Assembly: GCA_029260315.1 (NCBI GenBank)
Contig: JAJDDM010000108.1
Span: forward strand, 1-37,943
DNA from: Phycisphaerales bacterium
GTDB taxonomy: Bacteria > Planctomycetota > Phycisphaerae > Phycisphaerales > UBA1924
DNA: 37,943 nt
Direction of reading: 5' to 3'
The position numbers and the translations under genes were made by a program. The notes under the pieces were generated by a model. It saw nothing but the letters and a program-made list of their open reading frames with translations, ran no database searches and was not told where the DNA came from. Position 1 is the stretch's first letter. Each line of letters starts with the position of its first letter. This document shows positions 26,935 through 34,359 of the stretch, one piece after another.

Positions 26935-27612
26935 TTACTGATCGCCGCGCGTGCCGAGGCGTGCTTGCAACTCGGTGATGATGTCGGCGTCCTCCTTGAA
27001 GACGCGCCCGTGCGGGCGAACGACGCCGCTGGGCTCGATGAACTCCGAGCGGATCATGGCGTCCATGACGCGCGCGTCCGAGCCGCGTCGTGCGAAGAAG
27101 GTCGTGCGGATGACGTAGTTGCCGTCCTTGGGATGGCGGAACGAGCGCGAGACCGGGGCGGTCGCCATATAGAGCGCCGAGGGATCGAGCGTCTGGAACT
27201 CGGGGTAGCGCTTGGTCACGGCGTGGACCATGACGTTCCAGATGTCCTGCTCGGATGTCGCCGGGTCGATCGGGATGCTCAGCCAGCGGTTGGTCGCCTC
27301 GCTGGTGGTCGTGCTCGTCCAGGCGGGGTCTTCCTCGAGCACGATGCGCACGACGCCCTCGCGGATCGCCGGGCTCTTGCGCACGAGCTCGGTCCGCGCG
27401 TCGTAGTAGCCGGGCATCGAGGCGCGGACGTCGAAGACCTTGACGCGCTTGAAGTCGAACTCGTGGATCCGCGGCGAGGTCCCGAGGTTCTCGCCGTTGA
27501 CGCTCACGAACGCGCCCGAGGGTTCGGTCGTGATCGTGGTGGCCTTCTGCGTGCGGGCGCAACCGACGAGTGTGCTGAGACAGATGACGCCCAGGAGGTC
27601 CAGATAACGCAT
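26935..27612 (-). CDS. PEGA-domain lipoprotein
   Basis: A 225-aa protein. MRYLDLLGVICLSTLVGC is a lipoprotein signal with lipobox LVGC. It is followed by a PEGA-type carbohydrate-binding-like beta domain (TTEPSGAFVSVNGENLGTSP, about 28-47, through VFDVRASMPGYYDARTEL) and an alpha/beta C-terminal region (TSEQDIWNVMVHAVTKRYPEFQTLDPSALYM) not recognised. Probably anchored in the envelope. ATG 27612 fits the GAAGGG ribosome site better than the ATG two codons upstream. Confidence 0.75.
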   Translation of the reverse strand: MRYLDLLGVICLSTLVGCARTQKATTITTEPSGAFVSVNGENLGTSPRIHEFDFKRVKVFDVRASMPGYYDARTELVRKSPAIREGVVRIVLEEDPAWTSTTTSEATNRWLSIPIDPATSEQDIWNVMVHAVTKRYPEFQTLDPSALYMATAPVSRSFRHPKDGNYVIRTTFFARRGSDARVMDAMIRSEFIEPSGVVRPHGRVFKEDADIITELQARLGTRGDQ

Positions 27613-27703
27613 GTGCATTCCCTTCGAATCTCGAGAGCATATCGGCCCGCGGGACCGTCTCCATAACCGGCTCTGGCCGGCCCCCGTCACGCGTCCAATT
27701 GCA

Positions 27704-27739
27704 CGACCGCCCCGGGCTAGAGCGTGCCTGGGGCGGTCG
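27704..27739. terminator. Strong hairpin between the SDR gene and the PEGA lipoprotein gene
   Basis: CGACCGCCCC (27704-27713) and GGGGCGGTCG (27730-27739) form a perfect 10-bp stem with further GGC/GCC pairing inside. There is no T-run, so termination may be weak or Rho-assisted. It lies 18 nt after the end of the SDR gene. Confidence 0.5.
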
Positions 27740-27757
27740 CGTCGGGGGATGGTTGGT

Positions 27758-28507
27758 TCAGGCCGACATGCCGCCATCGACCGAGAGCGAGTGCCCGGTG
27801 ATGAACGCCGCGTCGTCGGAGGCGAGGAAGACGACGGCGCGAGCGATCTCGTCCACGGAGCCCACTCGCTTGAGCGGCACCCACTCCTCGAACGCGCTCA
27901 GATCGCCGCCAGTGGCGCGATCCAACATCGCGGTCTCGATCGGACCCGGCGCGACGGTGTTGACGCGGATGCCTGCCTCGGCGGTCTCCTGGGCGACCGA
28001 GCGGCTGAGCCCCTCGACGGCGAACTTGCTGGCCGAGTAGGTCGCGAAGTTGGCGATGCCCTTGATCCCGGCGACCGACGTCGTGTTGATGATCGACCCG
28101 CCGCGCGAGCCCATGGCCCGAATCTCGGCGCGCATCGCGCGCCAGACGCCCTTGACGTTGATGTCGAGGATGGTGTCGAGGTTCTCCTCGGTGTCCTCGA
28201 CGATCGGCTGGAGGCCCGTGCCCTCGACGCCGGCGTTGTTGAAGGCGATGTCGAGCCGGCCGAACTCGTCGATCGCCGCCTGCACCAGCGCCTCGACCTG
28301 CGCGAGGTTCGCGACGTCGGTCTGCTTGAAGATCGCCTTGCCGCCGACATCGCGGATTTGCTTGGCGACCGCCTCGCCCTCTTGGGCCCGGCGTGCGCCG
28401 AGGACCACCGACGCGCCGGCGTCGGCCAGCGCGATCGCCGTTGCCTTTCCGATTCCCGATGTCGCGCCCGTCACCAGCGCCACCTTGCCATCCAGTTTCC
28501 TGCTCAT
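27758..28507 (-). CDS. Short-chain dehydrogenase/reductase
   Basis: A 249-aa NAD(P)-dependent SDR. Cofactor motif T13-G-A-T-S-G-I-G20, NNAG in AFNNAGVEG, catalytic Ser in NTTSVAG, Y-x-x-x-K in TYSASKFAV, and VAPGPIETAML with the closing GHSLSVDGGM. The substrate is unknown; glucose-1-dehydrogenase-like members look similar. The ATG follows AAAGGAA. It lies 73 nt after the AhpD-like gene on the same strand and is likely the last member of the TetR-linked cluster. Confidence 0.88.
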   Translation of the reverse strand: MSRKLDGKVALVTGATSGIGKATAIALADAGASVVLGARRAQEGEAVAKQIRDVGGKAIFKQTDVANLAQVEALVQAAIDEFGRLDIAFNNAGVEGTGLQPIVEDTEENLDTILDINVKGVWRAMRAEIRAMGSRGGSIINTTSVAGIKGIANFATYSASKFAVEGLSRSVAQETAEAGIRVNTVAPGPIETAMLDRATGGDLSAFEEWVPLKRVGSVDEIARAVVFLASDDAAFITGHSLSVDGGMSA

Positions 28508-28580
28508 TGTGCGTTCCTTTCCCAGGTTGGATTCGGTCAATGCCGGGACAGGCGCGTCGGCCCCTGCCCGGCGAGATCAG

Positions 28581-29243
28581 TCAGCGCCCGGGCGTCCAAG
28601 CGAAGGGGGCCATCTGCGGATCCAGCGGCTGGTCGGCCAGCTCGCCGGCGAAGTTGCTCATCACCTTCCAGCCGATCACCGCGACGACATCAAGGGCTTG
28701 GGCGCGGGTGAACCCGGCATCGAGGAACTGCTGGAGCTGCGCGTCGCTCACGTCGCCGCCGTTCTTGTACGCCGCGAGGGCGAACTGGCGGAGCGTCTCG
28801 AGGCGCGGGTTATCGAGCGTCTCGCCCGCCCGCAAAGACACGACGACATCATCGGGGGTCTTGAGCAGCGCCTTGCCGACCATCGTGTGCCCGGCGATGC
28901 AGTACTGGCACTCATTCGCCCGGCTGATCGCCAGGGCCACGACGTTGACCTCCGCGCCGCTCAGCGAGCCATGCTTTTCCAGTGCGTCGAACGTCGCGAA
29001 GTACGCGTTCATCAACGCCGGCGACTCGGCCATCACGCCCGAGAGGTTCGGCACGAAGCCGAAGTTCTGCTCGACGAAACGAACCTGCTCGGAAACCGCG
29101 TCCGGGGCGGACTCGGCGGTGTGGATCGGAAAGCCCGAGCTCGTCGTGGGCGGGGGCGCGGCGGGCGCGCTCAGGAGGGCCGCGCCGGCGAGCGCCGGAA
29201 GACCGACGATCGCGAGTGCCGAGAGGGAACGGGACATGTGCAT
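28581..29243 (-). CDS. Exported AhpD-like/carboxymuconolactone decarboxylase-family protein
   Basis: A 220-aa protein. The first 28 residues (MHMSRSLSALAIVGLPALAGAALLSA) form a signal peptide. The CMD domain contains LSGAEVNVVALAISRANECQYCIAGHT with the redox motif E-C-x-x-C-x-x-x-H, as in peroxidase-related AhpD proteins. Its export would be unusual for AhpD, which is cytoplasmic. AAGGAG precedes ATG 29243. Followed by the SDR gene. Confidence 0.82.
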   Translation of the reverse strand: MHMSRSLSALAIVGLPALAGAALLSAPAAPPPTTSSGFPIHTAESAPDAVSEQVRFVEQNFGFVPNLSGVMAESPALMNAYFATFDALEKHGSLSGAEVNVVALAISRANECQYCIAGHTMVGKALLKTPDDVVVSLRAGETLDNPRLETLRQFALAAYKNGGDVSDAQLQQFLDAGFTRAQALDVVAVIGWKVMSNFAGELADQPLDPQMAPFAWTPGR

Positions 29244-29316
29244 TGCTCTGACTCCTTCGCTGTGCATTCGGATCGCGCCGGCACCGTGCGCGGCGCGCGA
29301 TTCTGACCAGAAGACC

Positions 29317-29787
29317 TCACGCGATCGCGGGGCTTGCCCGCTCGTTCGTCCGCGCGACCTCGCGCCCGAGACCGTTGAGCGTCCCCCTGGCGACCCGCGC
29401 GAGCATCGGCCGCATCATCAGCCTCATCAGCGGCGACAACGGCCCACCCTTGGGCGCCATCTCGATGACGAAGTCCACGCGCGTGCGGTTTGGGGCGATT
29501 TGCTCAAGGGCGAACACGCCGCTGCCGTGTTTGAGGGGCATGGTGCCGCCGGTGATCTCGATCTCCAGGCTCTTGTTGGGGATGCTCGAACGGACGCGCT
29601 CCTCGACGCGCATCCCGCCGCGCAGGGAGCAGACGCGGGTGTCGCCGACCCCGGCCTCACCCTCGCAGGAGGCCGAGGCGGACTTGACCATCGGGTTGAT
29701 CTTGGCGACCGCCCCGATATCACTCAGCACCGCCCAAAGGTTCTGTGGGGTCGCCTCGATCTCCTTGCTCACCTTGATCCTCGCCAT
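29317..29787 (-). CDS. SRPBCC (polyketide cyclase/START-like) protein
   Basis: A 156-aa protein beginning MARIKVSKEIEATPQNLWAVLSDIGAVAKINP, the usual first strand and helix of SRPBCC domains, then EGEAGVGDTRVCSL, SLEIEITGG and TRVDFVIEMAPKGGPLSPLMRLMMRPML. These domains bind hydrophobic ligands or act in lipid and polyketide reactions; the ligand is unknown. AAAGGAG lies 6 nt before the start. First gene after the TetR spacer. Confidence 0.85.
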   Translation of the reverse strand: MARIKVSKEIEATPQNLWAVLSDIGAVAKINPMVKSASASCEGEAGVGDTRVCSLRGGMRVEERVRSSIPNKSLEIEITGGTMPLKHGSGVFALEQIAPNRTRVDFVIEMAPKGGPLSPLMRLMMRPMLARVARGTLNGLGREVARTNERASPAIA

Positions 29788-29821
29788 CGCTGCTCCTTTC
29801 GCGGGCGCCTGGGCCCTCGCT

Positions 29822-29905
29822 GGAGGGGGCGAACGCCGATTTCTAAACGATTGTTCCGGAATCGGCGCGATTTTTCCAACCGATCGGAAAGAAATATCGG
29901 ATGGC
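29822..29905. promoter_or_regulatory. AT-rich palindromic spacer, candidate TetR operator and promoter
   Basis: The 137-nt gap between the TetR gene and the SRPBCC gene contains TTCCGGAA (palindrome) flanked by CGATTG/AATCGG, and ATTTTTCC paired with GGAAAGAAAT around an 8-nt centre. These are good candidates for binding by the adjacent TetR protein. Promoter hexamers are not convincing. Confidence 0.4.
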
Positions 29906-29924
29906 CCGCCCGCCGAGCGAGGCC

Positions 29925-30506
29925 TCAGGCCCGCAGCGCGTCCAGCGTCGCCCGGATCGACGCGCGGACGGCCCGCGCGGGAGGCGGGTCCATGTCCATC
30001 GCGATCAGCCCTCGCTGGAGCATGACCAACGTCCACGCCGCGTCCGGAATCCGCACGCCGGCGGCGAGCTCGCCGCGCTCACGGGCCCTGCGCAGTGCTC
30101 CCTGATACGCCTCGTGTAACCGCCCGGTCGATCTGCGGATCCGCGAGGCGACGTCCTCGTCGCCCTCCAGCCCCTCCATCGCGCAGCGGGCCATGAGACA
30201 GCCTCGGGCGGAATTCGGCGGGCACGGCTGATCCACGATCCGGCGCAGGAACGCCCCGATGTCGTCCAGGGACACGGCCCGACCCAGCAGCCCCAGATTC
30301 TCGCTGACGACGCGCTCGCTGTAGCGGTCGAGGGCCTTGAGGAAGAGCTCGCGCTTGTCGCCGAAGGTGTCGTAGAGGCTGAAGCGGTTGATGCCCATCG
30401 CTTCTGTCAGCTCGGCGATGCTGGCGCCCTCAAACCCCCGTTCCCAGAAGACACCCATGGCCTTGTCGAGGGCCTCGTCGGGTTGGAAGGACTTTGGGCG
30501 TGCCAT
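29925..30506 (-). CDS. TetR/AcrR-family transcriptional regulator
   Basis: A 193-aa dimeric repressor type. The HTH lies at about residues 10-55 (ALDKAMGVFWERGFEGASIAELTEAMGINRFSLYDTFGDKRELFLKAL). The C-terminal ligand domain contains NSARGCLMARCAMEGLEGDEDV, a Cys-containing segment as in NemR/ComR-like members that sense electrophiles or metals. It probably controls the SRPBCC, AhpD-like and SDR genes downstream, whose products suit redox or electrophile stress; this is inference from position. Confidence 0.88.
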   Translation of the reverse strand: MARPKSFQPDEALDKAMGVFWERGFEGASIAELTEAMGINRFSLYDTFGDKRELFLKALDRYSERVVSENLGLLGRAVSLDDIGAFLRRIVDQPCPPNSARGCLMARCAMEGLEGDEDVASRIRRSTGRLHEAYQGALRRARERGELAAGVRIPDAAWTLVMLQRGLIAMDMDPPPARAVRASIRATLDALRA

Positions 30507-30585
30507 GGCTTCAGGAGAACGGATCGCGCTGTCAGTTCATTCCGAGGACGATACGCGTCGGCGGTCAGGTCCGATAGTGAGAAGC

Positions 30586-31110
30586 TTACTGCGGGCGTAC
30601 AGAACCTCTGGTCGGGTCGTCCCACTCGCTGAAGTTCCAGACAGTCACCGGCGAACCGGGCATGAGCTTTGCCGTGAGCGCAATCTGCCCGGCGTGCCAA
30701 GCGAAGCTGGTGACCACGCCCGCCCAGAGATCGCGTGCGGGCATCTCGCCGAAGTCCGGGTCGCGCACGAGGCGGTCGAAGTCCCCGTCGGACATCGCAT
30801 CCAACCGCTCGCGGCTGAGCGTGCGGACCTCGTCGAGATACGCGAGCAGCCGCGTCTTGCTGGGGCGGTCGGATTCGGTCGCGTCCGCGAGCGGCACGCT
30901 CATCGGGAATCTCGCCGGCTCATCGAGCAGGCACCGGCGGACCCAGTTGTCCTCGACCTCGCAGATGTGCCAGAGCTGCCATCGCACGCTCTTGCGGCCC
31001 TCGCCGGGGATCCAGTCCATCTGCGCCTCGCTCAGCGGCTCGATGTTGCGCAGGACCATCGGCTTTCGGAACTCCAGGGCGGACCAGATCGCGCGTGCCT
31101 CGGGTGTCAT
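30586..31110 (-). CDS. DinB-like protein
   Basis: A 174-aa four-helix protein of the DinB superfamily. The conserved histidines are in WQLWHICEVEDNW (about residue 48) and SFAWHAGQIALTAKLM (about 145), typical of DinB_2 thiol-transferase relatives. Weakly similar to the DinB protein at 24984 in layout only. Divergent from the methyltransferase gene. Confidence 0.83.
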   Translation of the reverse strand: MTPEARAIWSALEFRKPMVLRNIEPLSEAQMDWIPGEGRKSVRWQLWHICEVEDNWVRRCLLDEPARFPMSVPLADATESDRPSKTRLLAYLDEVRTLSRERLDAMSDGDFDRLVRDPDFGEMPARDLWAGVVTSFAWHAGQIALTAKLMPGSPVTVWNFSEWDDPTRGSVRPQ

Positions 31111-31177
31111 CGCCAGCCTCCTCTGCCGAGCATATCAAAGGCAACGCCGGCCCACCATCTCCTACGCTGCCCGCTGC

Positions 31178-31957
31178 ATGAGTTTGTACAGCGACGCGAG
31201 CGTCTACGACATCCTGCACAGCCCCGGCACCGCTTCGGAGATCGACGGGCTGCTTCGCGCCGCTGCGCGATTCCTTGATGCGAATCGACTGTCGATCCTC
31301 GAACCCGCCTGCGGCAGCGGACGCTACCTGCGCGTCTTGGCGGGGCGCGGGCATCGCGTCGTCGGGTTCGATATCGACGAGGGCATGGTCGCCTACGCCC
31401 ACGAGCGATTCGAGCGTGCCGGGCTTACCCGGCGGGCGCGCGTGCTGCAACTGGAGATGGAGCGGTGTGCCGATGCGCTGATGGACGCAACCAAGGGCCG
31501 CAGGTTCGATCTGGCGTTCAACCTGATCAACACGATCCGCCACCTCGAGACCGACCGGGCGATGACGGCACACCTGCGCGAGATCGCGAGTGTGCTTACG
31601 CCGCGCGGGGTGTACCTCGTCGGGCTGAGCCTGAGTTCGCCCCATGAGCAATCGAGCGAGGACTTCTGGGATGGGCGCCGCGGCAGATGCCATGTCCGCC
31701 AACTCGTCAGCTACCTGCCACCGGCGAGCCCCCGAGACCGTCGCGAGCAGGTGTTGAGCCATCTCACGATCGAGACGCCGAGCGAGACGCGATACGCGGA
31801 TGCCAGCTACTGGCTGCGGACGTACACGCTGGCCCAGTGGGACAGGCTGGTCCGCGCCGGCGGCATGGAGATCGCCGGGGTGTTCGACGAGGCGGGTGAG
31901 CAGATCGAGCCGGCCGCCCCTGGCTACGCGGTCTTCGCGTTGCAGGCTGCGACCTGA
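31178..31957 (+). CDS. Class I SAM-dependent methyltransferase
   Basis: A 259-aa protein. SYDASVYDILH-like N-terminus, motif I ILEPACGSGRYLRVLAGRGHRVVGFDIDEGMVAYA (about 40-74), RRFDLAFNLINTIRHL (motif IV region) and VLTPRGVYLVGLSL. The family resembles small-molecule methyltransferases of the Methyltransf_25/31 type; the substrate is unknown. Followed after 20 nt by the DUF1801 gene, probably the same transcript. Confidence 0.85.
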   Translation: MSLYSDASVYDILHSPGTASEIDGLLRAAARFLDANRLSILEPACGSGRYLRVLAGRGHRVVGFDIDEGMVAYAHERFERAGLTRRARVLQLEMERCADALMDATKGRRFDLAFNLINTIRHLETDRAMTAHLREIASVLTPRGVYLVGLSLSSPHEQSSEDFWDGRRGRCHVRQLVSYLPPASPRDRREQVLSHLTIETPSETRYADASYWLRTYTLAQWDRLVRAGGMEIAGVFDEAGEQIEPAAPGYAVFALQAAT

Positions 31958-31977
31958 GTTTGGTACGATCGGGCCAT

Positions 31978-32607
31978 ATGCAGAGCAAAGCGACGACCGT
32001 CAAGCAGTACCTTGCCGAGCTTCCCGCGGACCGTCGCGAGGCGCTCGAGGCCGTCCGCAAGGTGATCCTCGAGAATCTCGACAGCGACTACGAGGAGGGG
32101 ATCCAGTACGGCATGATCGGCTATTTCGTGCCGCACTCGGTGTATCCCGACGGGTACCACTGCGACCCGAAGCAGCCGCTGCCGTTCGCGAGCATCGCGT
32201 CGCAGAAGAACCACATGGCGATCTACCTGTTCTGCATCTACTGCGATCCCAACAGCGTCGAGTGGTTCCAGGAGCAGTGGGCAAAGGAGCGGGACAAGGG
32301 CAACGCCGGGCGGCTGGACATGGGCAAGAGCTGCGTGCGTTTCAAGAAGCTCGAGGACGTGCCGCTGGGGCTGATCGACAGGACGATCAAGCGGATGCCG
32401 GCGAAGAAGTTTATCAGGTTCTACGAGTCGAGCTTCGGGGCGGATCGACCCAAGCCCTCAGCGAAGAAATCGGCGAAGAAGAAGTCAGCGACAAAGAAGG
32501 CATCGAAGAAGAAGGTCGCGAAGAAGACCGGCAAGAGATCGCCAACAAAGAAGCCGGTGGCCAAGAAGCCGACGAGGAAGAAGGTCGCCAAGCGATCCTC
32601 CGCGTGA
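31978..32607 (+). CDS. DUF1801 protein with lysine-rich C-terminal tail
   Basis: A 209-aa protein. Residues 1-145 match the DUF1801 (YdhG-like) fold: KQYLAELPADRREALEAVRKVILENLDSDYEEGIQYGMIGYFVP, FCIYCDPNSVEWFQEQW and LDMGKSCVRFKKLEDVP. The last 60 residues are about half lysine, in KKSAKKK/KKPTRKK-type repeats, like histone H1 and bacterial nucleoid proteins, and suggest DNA or RNA binding. The function of DUF1801 is unknown. Other DUF1801 proteins usually lack such a tail. Confidence 0.87.
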   Translation: MQSKATTVKQYLAELPADRREALEAVRKVILENLDSDYEEGIQYGMIGYFVPHSVYPDGYHCDPKQPLPFASIASQKNHMAIYLFCIYCDPNSVEWFQEQWAKERDKGNAGRLDMGKSCVRFKKLEDVPLGLIDRTIKRMPAKKFIRFYESSFGADRPKPSAKKSAKKKSATKKASKKKVAKKTGKRSPTKKPVAKKPTRKKVAKRSSA

Positions 32608-32640
32608 TACCGGAAGAGGGAGGCCCTGGCGCGAGAGCCT

Positions 32641-32833
32641 TTTGCGTCGGTAGTCGCAAGTGCTTCGCAGCAGGACATTTGCGCGCGTGTCCAGCGTCGT
32701 GCCACCAACCGCTGCTTTGAGCGGTTGGTGTTCCATGGCGCTCTCTCAGAAGCACCAGCCGTGCAAAGCCACGGCTGGTGGCACGTCACTCGGTCATCCG
32801 CAGTTGTTCGAGTTCTCCGCCAGTTGACGCAAA
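32641..32833. repeat. 193-bp palindromic element, copy B
   Basis: Ends TTTGCGTC (32641-32648) and GACGCAAA (32826-32833), the same length as copy A. Core 32699-32784 begins GTGCCACC and ends GGTGGCAC, with stems CACCAACCGCT/AGCGGTTGGTG and CACCAGCCGTG/CACGGCTGGTG; in copy B the second stem is perfect. It lies between convergent genes and may contribute to their termination. Confidence 0.85.
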
Positions 32834-32838
32834 GCGCT

Positions 32839-32943
32839 CGCGAGCCTGGGCTTGTCCCCCGGTGGGACCGGCATCCCTGCCGGTCGTCGCGCAGCGATAT
32901 TTGCCTCCCACAAGTTCCGCAGCTCTCGTAGCCCAGGCTCGCG
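32839..32943. repeat. 105-bp inverted-repeat unit next to copy B
   Basis: Perfect 14-bp terminal inverted repeats (CGCGAGCCTGGGCT) enclose a central region with the ACCGGCA-TCCC-TGCCGGT hairpin. Size and ends suit a small palindromic or MITE-like element; no target duplication is clear. Confidence 0.6.
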
Positions 32944-32974
32944 CCAGGGCCTCTTTTCGATCACCCGCCGATGC

Positions 32975-34231
32975 TCAGTCGCACCCGTCGGCGAACAGAT
33001 CCAGATACGCGAAGAAGTCGTCGGCGTCGATGGTCCCATCGCCGTTGATGTCGGCGCGTTTGTCGCCGCCCGCGAACAGCCCGAGATACAGGAAGAAATC
33101 GTCCGAGTCCAGCCCGCCGTCGCCGTCGAGGTCGGCCTCGCAGATCGGGATGAGCGCGAAGGCGTGCCCGAGTTGCCCGAAGCGTTGGCCCCCGCCGACG
33201 ATCACGCCGTTGTCGCTGATGTCGAACGGGATGATCAGGCGATCCCAGCCGAGATTCTTGGCGCCCGGCACGAGGTCGATCAACTCGTGATAGGTCCCAT
33301 CGGCGTCGATGAGAAACCCGCGCGTCGAGTCGTTGAGGTCGTCCAGATCGTTCACGAACCCGACGATCACGCCGGACGCGTTGATCGCAGACGCCACGCC
33401 CTGCGGCCTGCCGAACAGACCTTCCAGCAGATGCCTCGGCACCGCGTTCTCCCAGACCGTCGCGTACTCAGGTTGCGAGATATCGAACTGCGCCTCGCCC
33501 ACGATCACGCCCGCGTCGTTGATATCCCACGCCCGGCTGGTCACGCCGCCGATCAGCGGATGATCGTGCAGGTTCGTCAGCTCGTCATCATCCAACAGGA
33601 ACGCCTTGTCCTGCCCGATCCTCGACCAACCCACAATCTGCCCAAGCCCGTTGACCTTGCGCGGCCCGAGCGGGCGCGTGTTCAGCTCGCCCAGATCCGT
33701 CACGATCCCGTCGAACAACGACCACCCGCGGAATCCGGTGTCTCCACCCGCGGGCCTGCCCTCGCCGACGATCTGGCCCGAACTGTTGAACGCCATCGCG
33801 GCGCGCAGGTCAACGGGGTCGCCCCCCACTACCTCCTCGTTGAGATCGCGCACGCCGTCTGCGTCCCAGAACACCGCCTTCTGGTCCTCGAACACACGGA
33901 TCTGATGGCCCTGCATCTCGATGCGCACGAGCTCGGAGATTCCCGAAGCCACGCCATCCTCGCCAATGAAGAACGCGAGCGTGCCGCTGTCGCCCGGCAG
34001 CGTCTCCAGGAACCGCGACGTGCCGTCGGGCTCCCACAGGATCGCGCGTTCCTCGAAATCCGGCAGCGCCTCGAAGCCGACGATCTGCCCGCGTTCGTTG
34101 ACCGAACGGGCCTCGGACTGGATCACCCCCGGCGGGCCGATCTCCGTCAGGTCGATGATCTCGTAGCGCGGCTGGGCACCGCAGATGCCCGTGCAAACTG
34201 ACAGCAACAATCCGACATGCATGATGCGCAT
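32975..34231 (-). CDS. Secreted HAF-repeat protein with Cys-bracketed dockerin-like tail
   Basis: A 418-aa protein with a signal peptide (residues 1-19, ending CGA-Q). The body has several HAF-type repeats of the form N-x-x-G-x-I-V-G followed some 15-25 residues later by an A-x-L/F-W/L strand (SVNERGQIVGF, FNSSGQIVGEG, VNGLGQIVGW, INDAGVIVGEA, INASGVIVGFV, ISDNGVIVGGG), suggesting a beta-propeller. The tail from Cys362 contains two Ca2+-loop-like repeats, ADLDGDGGLDSDDFFLYLGLFAGG and ADINGDGTIDADDFFAYLDLFADGC, of dockerin type, ending GCD. The same tail ends the amylase at 17637. AGGAG precedes the ATG. Confidence 0.83.
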   Translation of the reverse strand: MRIMHVGLLLSVCTGICGAQPRYEIIDLTEIGPPGVIQSEARSVNERGQIVGFEALPDFEERAILWEPDGTSRFLETLPGDSGTLAFFIGEDGVASGISELVRIEMQGHQIRVFEDQKAVFWDADGVRDLNEEVVGGDPVDLRAAMAFNSSGQIVGEGRPAGGDTGFRGWSLFDGIVTDLGELNTRPLGPRKVNGLGQIVGWSRIGQDKAFLLDDDELTNLHDHPLIGGVTSRAWDINDAGVIVGEAQFDISQPEYATVWENAVPRHLLEGLFGRPQGVASAINASGVIVGFVNDLDDLNDSTRGFLIDADGTYHELIDLVPGAKNLGWDRLIIPFDISDNGVIVGGGQRFGQLGHAFALIPICEADLDGDGGLDSDDFFLYLGLFAGGDKRADINGDGTIDADDFFAYLDLFADGCD

Positions 34232-34359
34232 CGCAGCACTCCTGTTTCCCCAGTCGTACTGAATAACCCCTCGCTGGGCGAGGCCCGCATTGCATGATAT
34301 GTCGGCGAGCGCCGGTCGTTGCGAGAATCAGGTCAATCGCGGGATCTGGTGAAGAAGGT

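Larger units (their letters stand above)
32620..32953. repeat. Spacer bounded by a perfect 16-bp inverted repeat
   Basis: GAGGCCCTGGCGCGAG (32620-32635) is exactly inverted at 32938-32953. Between them are 193-bp copy B and a second inverted pair, CGCGAGCCTGGGCT (32839-32852) and AGCCCAGGCTCGCG (32930-32943), enclosing the hairpin ACCGGCA/TGCCGGT (32867-32884). The whole 32608-32974 gap is made of nested palindromes and contains no gene. Confidence 0.8.
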
